This document shows positions 6,638 to 12,300 of a DNA stretch of 12,300 bases, one piece after another. The translations under genes were made by a program, and so were the position numbers. The notes beneath the pieces were generated by a model. The model ran no database searches, was not told the DNA's origin, and was given only the letters and a program-made list of their open reading frames with translations. Each line of letters starts with the position of its first letter. The stretch's first letter is position 1. Source of the stretch: an uncultured Clostridia bacterium (GTDB lineage Bacteria; Bacillota; Clostridia; Christensenellales; CAG-917); assembly GCA_947589635.1 (NCBI GenBank), contig CANQCC010000040.1, forward strand, positions 1-12,300, read 5' to 3'.

Positions 6638-7135
6638 TCACGCCAAAATAAGAATTATCGCAAGCCCCAACAGCACGCACAGCCTGAAGTACATCCCGCC
6701 GAGGCGTTTGCTTTCGTCCTCGCACTTTTCCGCCTTGGCGAGGGCGTACGCTTCCAGCCTTCCCGCAAGCGCAAGTTGACCTGAAAGTTCGCTGCCGCCA
6801 AGCTCGGCAAGATACGCGAGAAATTCTTTTTGTTCCTCGCCCTTCAAAACAGATATTTTTATGCCCGTCATATCCTTTTGCCCGCTTTTGAGCCTCTTAA
6901 CGCACTCGTTGAGCGCCGCGCAAATTTCCCCACTCTTCCCCTCGCAGAAGCTGTCGACTATGTCGGGGATGGGCGTCTTTTTGAAGGACAGTTCGCCTTT
7001 CAATTGCCTCGAAAACAGCAGCGCGTCCTTAAAAAACGCCGCCCGCGACAAATATCTGCGCTTTATCAGCACGCCGATATAGCAGCATATAAGCGCAAGC
7101 AAGCCGCCCGCTATAAGCCTCAATATGCCGCTCAC
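6638..7135 (-). CDS. spoIIIAB: Stage III sporulation protein AB
   Basis: Membrane-anchored helical protein, 165 residues (about 171 in Bacillus), related to the cytoplasmic domains of type II secretion GspF. Hydrophobic ends at about 4-24 and 148-165 flank a helical domain with RAAFFKDALLFSRQLKGELSF, TPIPDI and the central EYxAELGGSE-like block (FLAYLAELGGSEL) typical of the family. The start codon is GTG at 7135, overlapping the spoIIIAA stop by four bases (GTGA). This overlap supports the start and translational coupling. Confidence 0.92.
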   Translation of the reverse strand: MSGILRLIAGGLLALICCYIGVLIKRRYLSRAAFFKDALLFSRQLKGELSFKKTPIPDIVDSFCEGKSGEICAALNECVKRLKSGQKDMTGIKISVLKGEEQKEFLAYLAELGGSELSGQLALAGRLEAYALAKAEKCEDESKRLGGMYFRLCVLLGLAIILILA

Positions 7136-7998
7136 AGTTGCACTATTTGCGCGATCTCGCCTATGGGTTCGCGCCTGAGGACGACGGCAAGCTCAAAACT
7201 TTTAAGGAGTGGAGAAAGCTGTTCGGACTTTTCTATCGCCCGCACTCCGTCGCCGTGCACGGACGCGAGCGCCTTTACCCCTGCGCGAGTCACGTCGCAT
7301 ATCGCCATGACGTCTTCCTTGCCGAAAAGTTCGTCCGTGACGATGGCCTCCGGGCTCATGGCGCGTATGCAATTTTCGTACGCAACGCGTTTTTTGACCC
7401 CGCTTATCACCTCGCAGTCGCCAATATCGAAAGACGGCTCCCCCTTGAAGACCCCCGCAATTTCAAACCTTTCGTCGATTATCACGGCGTTTTTGAAGGC
7501 GGAGACGCGCCTGGCGAGCTCCCGAAGCATCGTGGTCTTGCCCGAACACGGAGGGCCTATTATAAGCGCGCTTTTTATGTCCGCGCCGCCGCCGAATGCG
7601 CCGTCGAAAACTTCGCCCGCCCTGCCCTCCACGCCGTGCGGAACGCGTATGACAAGATAGGATATATTTTTTATGCCGAGCAACTTGCCGTCCTCGCACA
7701 CGCCCTCGCCGCCTATACCTACTCTGATGCGCTTCGCCGGGATATAGCCCATCTTAAGCTCGTCGCTTACGGAATACAGCGACATGCCCGTCGCCCGCAA
7801 CAAAATGCCGTCTATGTCCGCCCGGCTTACGACGTAGGGCGCTCCCGCCATGACCGCGCGCGCCTTTATGCGGCGGGGAGACAGCGCGCAGACCAGAAGC
7901 GGCCGCCCTATGCGCAGCCTGAGTTCCGCGATATCTTCCTCTTTCGCGACGTCCGCGACAGCCCGCGCCATATTTCCCACGATCAACCCGTCGAACAT
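7132..7998 (-). CDS. spoIIIAA: Stage III sporulation protein AA, channel ATPase
   Basis: Secretion-type ATPase thought to power the SpoIIIA channel during engulfment. The 288-residue protein has an N-terminal domain with the ELRLRIGRPL signature (25-34) and an ATPase domain with Walker A GPPCSGKT (148-155), AVIIDE (171-176), and TDE (221-223) in a Walker-B-like position. ASVHGDG (245-251) is the sensor-like region. ATG at 7998 gives the family's usual N-terminal length but has no Shine-Dalgarno. Another ATG at 7971 is preceded by GTGGGAAAT and would drop nine residues. Only 16 bases separate the 7998 ATG from the upstream terminator's U tract. First gene of the operon. Confidence 0.95.
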   Translation of the reverse strand: MFDGLIVGNMARAVADVAKEEDIAELRLRIGRPLLVCALSPRRIKARAVMAGAPYVVSRADIDGILLRATGMSLYSVSDELKMGYIPAKRIRVGIGGEGVCEDGKLLGIKNISYLVIRVPHGVEGRAGEVFDGAFGGGADIKSALIIGPPCSGKTTMLRELARRVSAFKNAVIIDERFEIAGVFKGEPSFDIGDCEVISGVKKRVAYENCIRAMSPEAIVTDELFGKEDVMAICDVTRAGVKALASVHGDGVRAIEKSEQLSPLLKSFELAVVLRREPIGEIAQIVQL

Positions 7999-8003
7999 AC
8001 CAA

Positions 8004-8034
8004 ACTATATGAACAAAAAAAGTCCCTTATCTAA
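8004..8034 (-). promoter_or_regulatory. Possible sigma-E-type promoter for spoIIIA
   Basis: In Bacillus the spoIIIA operon is read by mother-cell sigma-E, whose -10 resembles CATAnnnT. The minus strand has CATATAGT at 8011-8004. An ATA-containing element inside the terminator loop (TTAGATA, 8034-8028) lies 16 bases upstream. The -10 resemblance is fair and the -35 poor. A start about seven bases after the -10 would fall at or next to the ATG at 7998, so the message would be leaderless or would use the ATG at 7971. This is inference from position and weak motif matches. Confidence 0.3.
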
Positions 8035-8041
8035 AAGGGAC
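8015..8041 (-). terminator. Intrinsic terminator after the folate operon
   Basis: GTCCCTT (8022-8028) and AAGGGAC (8035-8041) make a perfect seven-base-pair stem around a six-base loop. Read on the minus strand it is followed by seven U residues (8021-8015). It lies about 95 bases after the folB-folK stop and should isolate the folate genes from spoIIIA. Confidence 0.9.
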
Positions 8042-8134
8042 AAATGTCGACAATCCTCGCGCCGTCCGAAAATTTTCAAAACCCGCGAAGTTTATAAAGC
8101 CTTGATTTTATCCGTCTTCGCCTTGCGCGCCCTC

Positions 8135-8986
8135 TCAGGCTCTTTCGCGCTCGCGAAGTTCGGCAAGCATATCCCTAACGCGCTTGTGCGTCAGAGGATG
8201 CACAAAATTAGGGGCAAGCTCGCAAAGGGGCTCAAGCACAAACGACCTGTTGCACATGTCGGCATGCGGCACGGCAAGGTCGCCGTCTCCGCACACAACG
8301 TCGCCGTAAAACAAAATGTCTATGTCGAGGGTGCGGTTTCCCCATCTGACTTCGCGCGTTCTGCCGCACATATTTTCCACCTTGTGCACAAAGTCGAGCA
8401 GCTCGCGAAGGGGCATATAACAATCCGCCTCGACGACGCTGTTCAAAAACTTTCTGTCGGCGACGCCGCCGTACGGCTCCGTGACTATGCGCGCGCTCTC
8501 CCTGAGGTTTGTAAACGCGGGATTTTCTTTGAATTTAGCTATGGCAAAATCAAAATATTCGCCCTCGTCCCCGAGGTTCGCGCCGAGAGAGAGGTATATC
8601 TTGCGGCGGGCAAGCTCCGCCTTCGCCGAGACGTAGTCGAATTTGCCGCTCATGGGCGCGTCGGGCTTTTTGACCTCGACCGATATCGCTTCCGCAAGCG
8701 GAAATTCGTCGAGGATTAGCCGCGCAAGCCTCACGGCAAGCGTCTCGATAAGATCAAAACAATTGCCTTCGACAAAGCTTTTCACGATCTTTTTGACGGC
8801 GGAATAGCTTACCGTATCCTCAAGATCGTCTCCGCTTGCCGCCTTAAAAATATCCTCAAATATCTCTACGCTTATCAAAAAGCGCTGAGGGTTTTTCTTT
8901 TCCTCGGGGTTTACGCCGTGGCACGCGACCACCTCGAAGTCCTTAAGCGTAACCGTCCCGCGATTTGCGTTTGCCGTCAAGTCCAT
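8135..8986 (-). CDS. folBK: Bifunctional dihydroneopterin aldolase / HPPK fusion
   Basis: Fusion of FolB (about 11-125) and FolK (about 128-276), catalysing two consecutive folate steps: dihydroneopterin cleavage to 6-hydroxymethyl-dihydropterin, then its pyrophosphorylation by ATP. FolB features are ACHGVNPEE with E29, TVSY (58-61), LIETLA (79-84) and VKKPDAP with the likely catalytic lysine K107. FolK features are YLSLGANLGD (131-140), EPYGG (170-174), the RWGNRTLDIDIL block with metal-binding D221 and D223, and NRSFVLEPL. Asparagine replaces the usual proline in RWGPR. GAGGAG lies upstream of the ATG at 8986, eight bases after the folP stop. Such fusions are known in Firmicutes. Confidence 0.95.
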   Translation of the reverse strand: MDLTANANRGTVTLKDFEVVACHGVNPEEKKNPQRFLISVEIFEDIFKAASGDDLEDTVSYSAVKKIVKSFVEGNCFDLIETLAVRLARLILDEFPLAEAISVEVKKPDAPMSGKFDYVSAKAELARRKIYLSLGANLGDEGEYFDFAIAKFKENPAFTNLRESARIVTEPYGGVADRKFLNSVVEADCYMPLRELLDFVHKVENMCGRTREVRWGNRTLDIDILFYGDVVCGDGDLAVPHADMCNRSFVLEPLCELAPNFVHPLTHKRVRDMLAELRERERA

Positions 8987-8994
8987 ATCTCTCC

Positions 8995-9822
8995 TCAGAT
9001 CGGATGATTGTAATTGTCCGATAGTTTTAAGTTTTTTAATATCTCGGCGTTTTGTTTTACGTCGTGCACTCTTATAAACAGCGCGCCCATCCTCGCCGCA
9101 AGCGCCGTGGTATCGAGGGTTGCTGGAAGCCTGTCCTCGGCAAGCAAGCCGCCCAAAAAAGATTTTCTTGACGCGCCAAGCAAAAACGGATATTCAAAGC
9201 CGTCGATCAGCCTGTCGTACTCCGTAAGCAACCTGACGTCCTCCGCGCGGGAGAGGTTGAAGCCTATCCCTCCGTCGAGCATTATTTTTGTCTTGTCCAC
9301 GCCCGCTTGTAACAGCTTGCGCACCGCCGCGCCAAGTCCGGATATCTTGTCCTCAAACATATCCTCGACTTTGGAGCCTCGCCTGTTGTGCATGACAAGC
9401 GCCGCCAGCCCGAATTTTGCCATGACCTCCGCCATGCCTTCGTCAGATAAGCAACTCACGTCGTTAATCATGTCCGCGCCCGCCTTCGCCGCCTCCTCTG
9501 CCACGGAGGCGTAAAAAGTGTCAACAGATATCGGCGCGAGCGGATACGCGCTCCTCAGCGCGCGTATTATCGGGATCACCCGCCTTGCCTCCTCTTCTGC
9601 CGAAACTTGCTCCGCGCACGGTCTTGTGGATTGCCCGCCTATGTCCAGGATCTCCGCGCCGTCCGCCAATTGCGCTCCCGCAGCTCGCACGCACGCGTCT
9701 TCTCCATATACCCTGCTGCCCTCAAAAAATGAGTCGGGAGTGGCGTTGAGAATGCCCATGATATGCGTGCCGCCCTCAAAAACTTTGCCGCGCACGGTAA
9801 AATGATACGACCTTGGACTCAT
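8995..9822 (-). CDS. folP: Dihydropteroate synthase
   Basis: Joins p-aminobenzoate to hydroxymethyl-dihydropterin pyrophosphate to give dihydropteroate. The 275-residue TIM-barrel protein has MGILNATPDSF (22-32), DIGGQSTRP (60-68), SVDTF (99-103), INDVS (119-123), VMHNRRG, LDGGIGF (182-188), GASRKSF (216-222) and RVHDV (251-255). These carry the expected pterin and pyrophosphate contacts (N26, D101, N120, D183, K220, R251, H253). Differences from the common form are DGGIGFN for DPGIGFG and NRRG for MRG. Its ATG at 9822 overlaps the folE stop (ATGA), which fixes the start; the longer in-frame extension is folE sequence. Confidence 0.95.
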   Translation of the reverse strand: MSPRSYHFTVRGKVFEGGTHIMGILNATPDSFFEGSRVYGEDACVRAAGAQLADGAEILDIGGQSTRPCAEQVSAEEEARRVIPIIRALRSAYPLAPISVDTFYASVAEEAAKAGADMINDVSCLSDEGMAEVMAKFGLAALVMHNRRGSKVEDMFEDKISGLGAAVRKLLQAGVDKTKIMLDGGIGFNLSRAEDVRLLTEYDRLIDGFEYPFLLGASRKSFLGGLLAEDRLPATLDTTALAARMGALFIRVHDVKQNAEILKNLKLSDNYNHPI

Positions 9823-10364
9823 CTTGGGATCACCCTTGAAACATACTCCTCCGGAAATTGCCCGCGAGTGGCGTATGTCACCGTCTTGCTGCCCGCCTTT
9901 TTCACGCCGCGAGCCGTCATGCAAGTGTGCTCCGCCTCTATGACGACAAGCACTCCCATGGGATCAAGCGCGTCGTAGATGGCGTCGGCTATCTGCGCGC
10001 CCAGCCTCTCCTGAAGTTGCAGCCGCTTTGAGCATACGTCCACAACGCGCGCAAGTTTGCTTAGCCCCGCGACCTTGTCGGACGGGATGTAGGCGATGTG
10101 CACCTTGCCGAAAAACGGCATGAGATGATGCTCGCATGTGGAGGAAAAACTTATGTCCCTTTCTATCACAAGCTCGCTGCCGCACTCTTCGAACACCTTG
10201 TTTATCTGCGCCGAGGCGTCCTCTCCGCTTCCCGAGGTGATCTCTTCGTACATGCGAGCGACGCGCGCGGGCGTATCCTTAAGCCCTTCGCGCGAGACGT
10301 CCTCGCCAATCGCCTCAAGTATCTCTCTCACAGCGTTTTCTATCCTTGTCTTGTCAACGCTCAT
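9819..10364 (-). CDS. folE: GTP cyclohydrolase I
   Basis: Converts GTP to dihydroneopterin triphosphate, the first committed folate step. The 181-residue length is typical. Zinc ligands C77 and H80 lie in STCEHHLMPF and C148 in EHTCMTARG. Other family marks are KVHIAYIPSDKVAGLSKLARVVD and the QLQERL helix, and the C-terminal KAGSKTVT. The ATG at 10364 has a near-perfect GGAGG six bases upstream and lies 13 bases after the folC stop. It is cotranscribed with folC and folP. Confidence 0.97.
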   Translation of the reverse strand: MSVDKTRIENAVREILEAIGEDVSREGLKDTPARVARMYEEITSGSGEDASAQINKVFEECGSELVIERDISFSSTCEHHLMPFFGKVHIAYIPSDKVAGLSKLARVVDVCSKRLQLQERLGAQIADAIYDALDPMGVLVVIEAEHTCMTARGVKKAGSKTVTYATRGQFPEEYVSRVIPR

Positions 10365-10377
10365 ATTCTCCTCCGAT

Positions 10378-11697
10378 CTATATTGTTTCACCCAATTTTT
10401 CAAACAGCGTAAGCGATCCCGCAAGCAAAACCGCGTCGCAGTCCCCCGCAAGCGCTCCTCTCACGGCGGAATTGATGCCCCGCCCTATGCCGCAGGGAAC
10501 GTACTTTGAAAGTATATCTTTAAGTTGCTCCGCGTCCATTGCCCTCGGCGACGGAGCGGTCACAGCCGTCGCGCGCGCACAAAGCGGAGCGATAAGCCTT
10601 GCGACCCCTTCTACGTCCTTGTCCTTGAGCGCCCCCATCACAAGATGCACGCGCTTGCCCGGGAAGTATTTTTGCATGGACGCCTTAAGCGTCAATGCGC
10701 CGTGCGGATTGTGCGCTCCGTCCAAAACGAGTGTTTTTCCTGTCGGAATGTGCAGATTAAACCTGTTTTGTGCGCTTTGAATGACTTCAAACCTTGCATG
10801 CCATTCCGTCTCGGCAAGCCCTTTTCTTATGCTTTCGTCGTCAATATCAAGCCCCTTTTCGGCAAGCGCTTTCGAGGCGCATATGGCGATCCCCGCATTG
10901 ATAAGCTGATGATCGCCAAGCATTTTTATAAAATACCTTTTGCCATCATATTCGAAGGTCTGCCCGCTTAAGTCGCTCGAGACGGGTTTGGAGTCGCTTG
11001 CCACGATCAGTTTGCAAGGCATATATTTTTTTACGCCGTCGACTATCCTGAACGGACGCGCAAGCTCCCGCATGACCTCCTCGTTTGCCGCCGCAGTCAC
11101 GCAAGTCCCGTCCGTTATCGCCGCTTTTTCCGCCGCGATCTTTTCAAGCGTGTCGCCAAGATAAGCGGTATGATCAAGCCCTATCGGCGTTATCACTGAC
11201 AGCAGTTTGCCGTCCATGGCGTTTGTCGCGTCCCATCTTCCCCCAAGCCCGGTCTCTATCACGCACGCGTCGCAGCCCTCCGCTCCGAACGCGTAAAATG
11301 CTATAGCGGTCTCGATCTCGAACGCGGTAGGCGTAAAGCTCCCCTTGCCCGCGGCTTGACGAGTGAAATTTTCCCTCTCGATGACTTCCGCCACGATGCT
11401 CATGTATTTTGCAACATCCTCGTCCGAAAGAGGCGCGCCGCCTATCAGCCACCGCTCGTTATAGCTGAACACGGACGGCGAATTGTAGGTGCCCACCTTG
11501 TATCCCGCCGCCTTAAGTATGGACGTCAGATACGCGCAGACGCTGCCCTTGCCGTTTGTGCCCGCGACATGCACGCACTTAAGCCCTCTGTCCGGCGCGC
11601 CAAGCAGATCGAGAAGCTCGCGCATGCGCTCAAGCCCAAGGTCTATCCCCGCGCGCTCGATGTTTCTTATGTAGTTCATCGCTTCTGCGTAAATCAA
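10378..11697 (-). CDS. folC: Bifunctional folylpolyglutamate / dihydrofolate synthase
   Basis: Mur-ligase-type ATP-dependent enzyme that adds glutamate to dihydropteroate and to folates, 439 residues. It shows the P-loop GTNGKGS (46-52), FTPTAFEIETAIAF, ETGLGGRWDATN (148-159), ITPIGLDHTAYLGDTLEKIAAEK (169-191), HARFEV, and the C-terminal domain motif DGAHNPHG (326-333). I choose the TTG at 11697: it restores the family opening IYAEAMNYI (usual YxEALxYI), and GAGG lies seven bases upstream. The next ATG at 11679 would lose these residues, and a TTG at 11712 lacks a ribosome site. First gene after the THF riboswitch. FolC is often a THF-riboswitch target. Confidence 0.95.
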   Translation of the reverse strand: MIYAEAMNYIRNIERAGIDLGLERMRELLDLLGAPDRGLKCVHVAGTNGKGSVCAYLTSILKAAGYKVGTYNSPSVFSYNERWLIGGAPLSDEDVAKYMSIVAEVIERENFTRQAAGKGSFTPTAFEIETAIAFYAFGAEGCDACVIETGLGGRWDATNAMDGKLLSVITPIGLDHTAYLGDTLEKIAAEKAAITDGTCVTAAANEEVMRELARPFRIVDGVKKYMPCKLIVASDSKPVSSDLSGQTFEYDGKRYFIKMLGDHQLINAGIAICASKALAEKGLDIDDESIRKGLAETEWHARFEVIQSAQNRFNLHIPTGKTLVLDGAHNPHGALTLKASMQKYFPGKRVHLVMGALKDKDVEGVARLIAPLCARATAVTAPSPRAMDAEQLKDILSKYVPCGIGRGINSAVRGALAGDCDAVLLAGSLTLFEKLGETI

Positions 11698-11726
11698 AAA
11701 AGCACCTCGCAAAAGGAAGTACTGCT
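11696..11726 (-). promoter_or_regulatory. Riboswitch expression platform: hairpin with U tract over the folC ribosome site
   Basis: Minus-strand AGCA-(GUA)-CUUC (11726-11716) can pair with GAGG-UGCU (11708-11701), with one bulge and a seven-base loop. Six U residues follow (11701-11696). The 3' arm contains the folC GAGG ribosome site and the U tract includes the first two bases of the TTG start. The hairpin could therefore stop transcription, block translation, or both. Base pairing is read directly; function is inferred. Confidence 0.6.
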
Positions 11727-11730
11727 CGGG

Positions 11731-11829
11731 GGAAGCGGGAGTGAATATCGCACCGCAAGCCGTTTGGCTTTTCGTCCGCTGACACCCCCCGTTCAGACGG
11801 CACTTGACGCGCGAAATTCTACAACTTCC
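11731..11829 (-). ncRNA. Tetrahydrofolate (THF) riboswitch aptamer upstream of folC
   Basis: The minus strand shows the conserved THF class I layout. P1 is GGAAG (11829-11825) with CUUCC (11735-11731). P2 is GAAUUUCG with CGAUAUUC, with one U-U mismatch. The hallmark GCGUCAAGUG lies at 11810-11801. P3 is CGUCUG with CGGACG, enclosing a G-rich loop and UGUC. A GAA follows, then P4 AAGCC-AAAC-GGCUU and the conserved GCGGUG (11756-11751). The loop G run could pair with CUCCC in the return strand, matching the known pseudoknot. It sits between a sigma-A promoter and folC at the head of a folate operon, the expected genetic context. Identified from remembered family features, not from a model search. 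Confidence 0.88.
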
Positions 11830-11851
11830 AAAGTTTTATTCAGCTTAGATA

Positions 11852-11880
11852 ATCATATCACATCTCTTTTGATATATCAA
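11852..11880 (-). promoter_or_regulatory. Sigma-A promoter of the folate operon
   Basis: TTGATA (11880-11875), a 17-base spacer and TATGAT (11857-11852) on the minus strand. The predicted start near 11845 is about 15 bases ahead of the riboswitch P1. The -35 lies inside a perfect 12-base palindrome, TTGATATATCAA (11869-11880). Confidence 0.82.
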
Positions 11881-12039
11881 CAAAAATCTGCCGACTTTCC
11901 CATAAAATTCCCCGCCGAGTCAATGTGTATTTGTCGCACCAAAAATAAGAGGCTAAATTAACCCGGCACGTCAAGCGTTAGTGCCTCGGACGAACTTATT
12001 AAAATTACCCACCCTCGCGTCACGGCGTTCACCGGTTCC

Positions 12040-12204
12040 TTACCCCATAAAATTCGCTACGTTCCTTTCTATGGGGTACAGATCCACCCTAACTGCGTAC
12101 TTAGAGTAAAACCGCTTCGCTCCGCGGTACAGCTCAGACACGGCAAAGTACTTGTATAAGAACAATCGGACAGAGAGTATATTATAATATAGGACCCCCA
12201 CCAT
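12040..12204 (-). CDS. Possible small ORF of 54 residues, unrecognised
   Basis: An ATG at 12204 opens a 54-codon frame ending with TAA at 12040. The product would be rich in tyrosine, arginine and lysine, opening MVGVLYYNILSVRLFLYKYF (hydrophobic and aromatic) and then basic. I do not recognise a family. A G-rich GGAGG lies about 18 bases upstream, beyond a small CGCGC hairpin, too far for a normal ribosome site. Much of the frame is made of the inverted repeats of this region, so it may be chance reading through a repeat element. Confidence 0.2.
   Translation of the reverse strand: MVGVLYYNILSVRLFLYKYFAVSELYRGAKRFYSKYAVRVDLYPIERNVANFMG
12041..12078. repeat. Hairpin repeat, copy 1 (CGCTACG core)
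   Basis: TACCCCATA (12041-12049) and TATGGGGTA (12070-12078) form a perfect nine-base-pair stem. The loop holds CGCTACG at 12055-12061. The left half, CCCCATAAAATTCGCTACG, matches copy 2 at 12238-12255 except for one substitution and one missing base. No run of T follows on either strand, so it is not a typical terminator. Confidence 0.65.
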
Positions 12205-12237
12205 CGCGCAAAGCGCGGAGCCTCCCCCTAAATTTCA

Positions 12238-12268
12238 CCCCACAAAATCGCTACGCAATTTTGCGGGG
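12238..12268. repeat. Hairpin repeat, copy 2 (CGCTACG core)
   Basis: CCCC (12238-12241) pairs with GGGG (12265-12268), and CAAAAT (12243-12248) with ATTTTG (12258-12263), leaving one mismatch between. The nine-base loop contains CGCTACG (12249-12255), as in copy 1. The stem arms differ between copies while staying paired, which hints at selection on structure rather than sequence. Confidence 0.65.
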
Positions 12269-12300
12269 ACCCCAATTACCTCTATCCAACGTTATCGAAG

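Larger units (their letters stand above)
11886..12300. other. Repeat-rich intergenic region upstream of the folate operon
   Basis: No convincing gene in about 415 bases. It contains several small inverted repeats: GGCAC/GTGCC (11965-11985), TACCCCATA/TATGGGGTA (12041-12078), ACCGC/GCGGT (12111-12128), a 14-base AT palindrome (12178-12191), CGCGC-AAA-GCGCG (12205-12217) and CCCC-CAAAAT/ATTTTG-GGGG (12238-12268). The segment CCCATAAAATTC occurs at 11899-11910 and again at 12044-12055. The pattern suggests a family of short interspersed repeats or a structured element, of unknown role. Confidence 0.6.

Noticed and set aside
5928..6779. Plus-strand frame of 283 codons opposite spoIIIAE-AB
   Set aside because: It crosses four well-supported minus-strand genes and has a repetitive, basic composition typical of antisense reading.
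7138..8034. Long plus-strand frame of 298 codons opposite spoIIIAA
   Set aside because: It is antisense to a gene with clear Walker motifs, has no recognisable domain, and arises from G+C-biased codons leaving few stops on the opposite strand.
9823..9924. N-terminal extension of folP upstream of 9822
   Set aside because: It is folE coding sequence read in another frame; the ATGA overlap and family length support the start at 9822.
11174..11452. Other short frames inside folC on both strands
   Set aside because: They are out-of-frame readings of a well-supported gene, with no ribosome site or domain.
1..12300. CRISPR array, transposase, phage or defence genes
   Set aside because: I looked for regularly spaced direct repeats and for integrase, transposase, nuclease-defence or toxin motifs and saw none; all recognised genes are housekeeping or sporulation genes.

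Overview
The window comes from a spore-forming bacterium of the Clostridia/Firmicutes type. The evidence is a complete eight-gene spoIIIA locus followed directly by the asp23-nusB-xseA-xseB-ispA series, a conserved Firmicutes arrangement, and strong GGAGG ribosome binding sites. The G+C-leaning codons and short intergenic gaps suggest an uncultured gut-type Clostridia lineage, but the exact placement is inference. All 17 convincing protein genes and the one tRNA lie on the minus strand, so the biological order runs from high to low coordinates.

Region by region, in transcription order. (1) 12300-11881 is mostly non-coding and full of small palindromes. It includes two copies of a hairpin repeat with a shared CGCTACG core and one weak small ORF. 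(2) 11880-8015 is a folate biosynthesis unit. It has a consensus sigma-A promoter (TTGATA-17-TATGAT), a leader that I read as a tetrahydrofolate (THF) riboswitch with a hairpin expression platform, then folC, folE, folP and a folB-folK fusion, ending in an intrinsic terminator. (3) 7998-3363 is spoIIIAA to spoIIIAH, tightly packed with stop/start overlaps and closed by a strong terminator. It encodes the mother-cell part of the SpoIIIA-SpoIIQ channel (feeding tube) that links mother cell and forespore. (4) 3321-164 is a second sigma-A unit (TTGATA-17-TATACT) with asp23, nusB, xseA, xseB and ispA: envelope stress/lipid-linked, antitermination, exonuclease VII and isoprenoid functions. (5) 96-1 holds a sigma-A promoter and the 5' two-thirds of a tRNA-Gly(GCC), cut by the window edge.

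FolE makes dihydroneopterin triphosphate. FolB and FolK turn dihydroneopterin into the pyrophosphate that FolP joins to p-aminobenzoate, and FolC adds glutamate. A THF riboswitch ahead of this operon would give end-product feedback.

I see no wholly new biological system. The points that deserve a second look are the riboswitch with its start codon inside the terminator-like U tract, an IspA lacking the usual GKxxGxDxxxxKxT segment, a minimal SpoIIIAG without the ring-forming insertion, the cramped spoIIIAA start, and the repeat-rich intergenic region at the right end.
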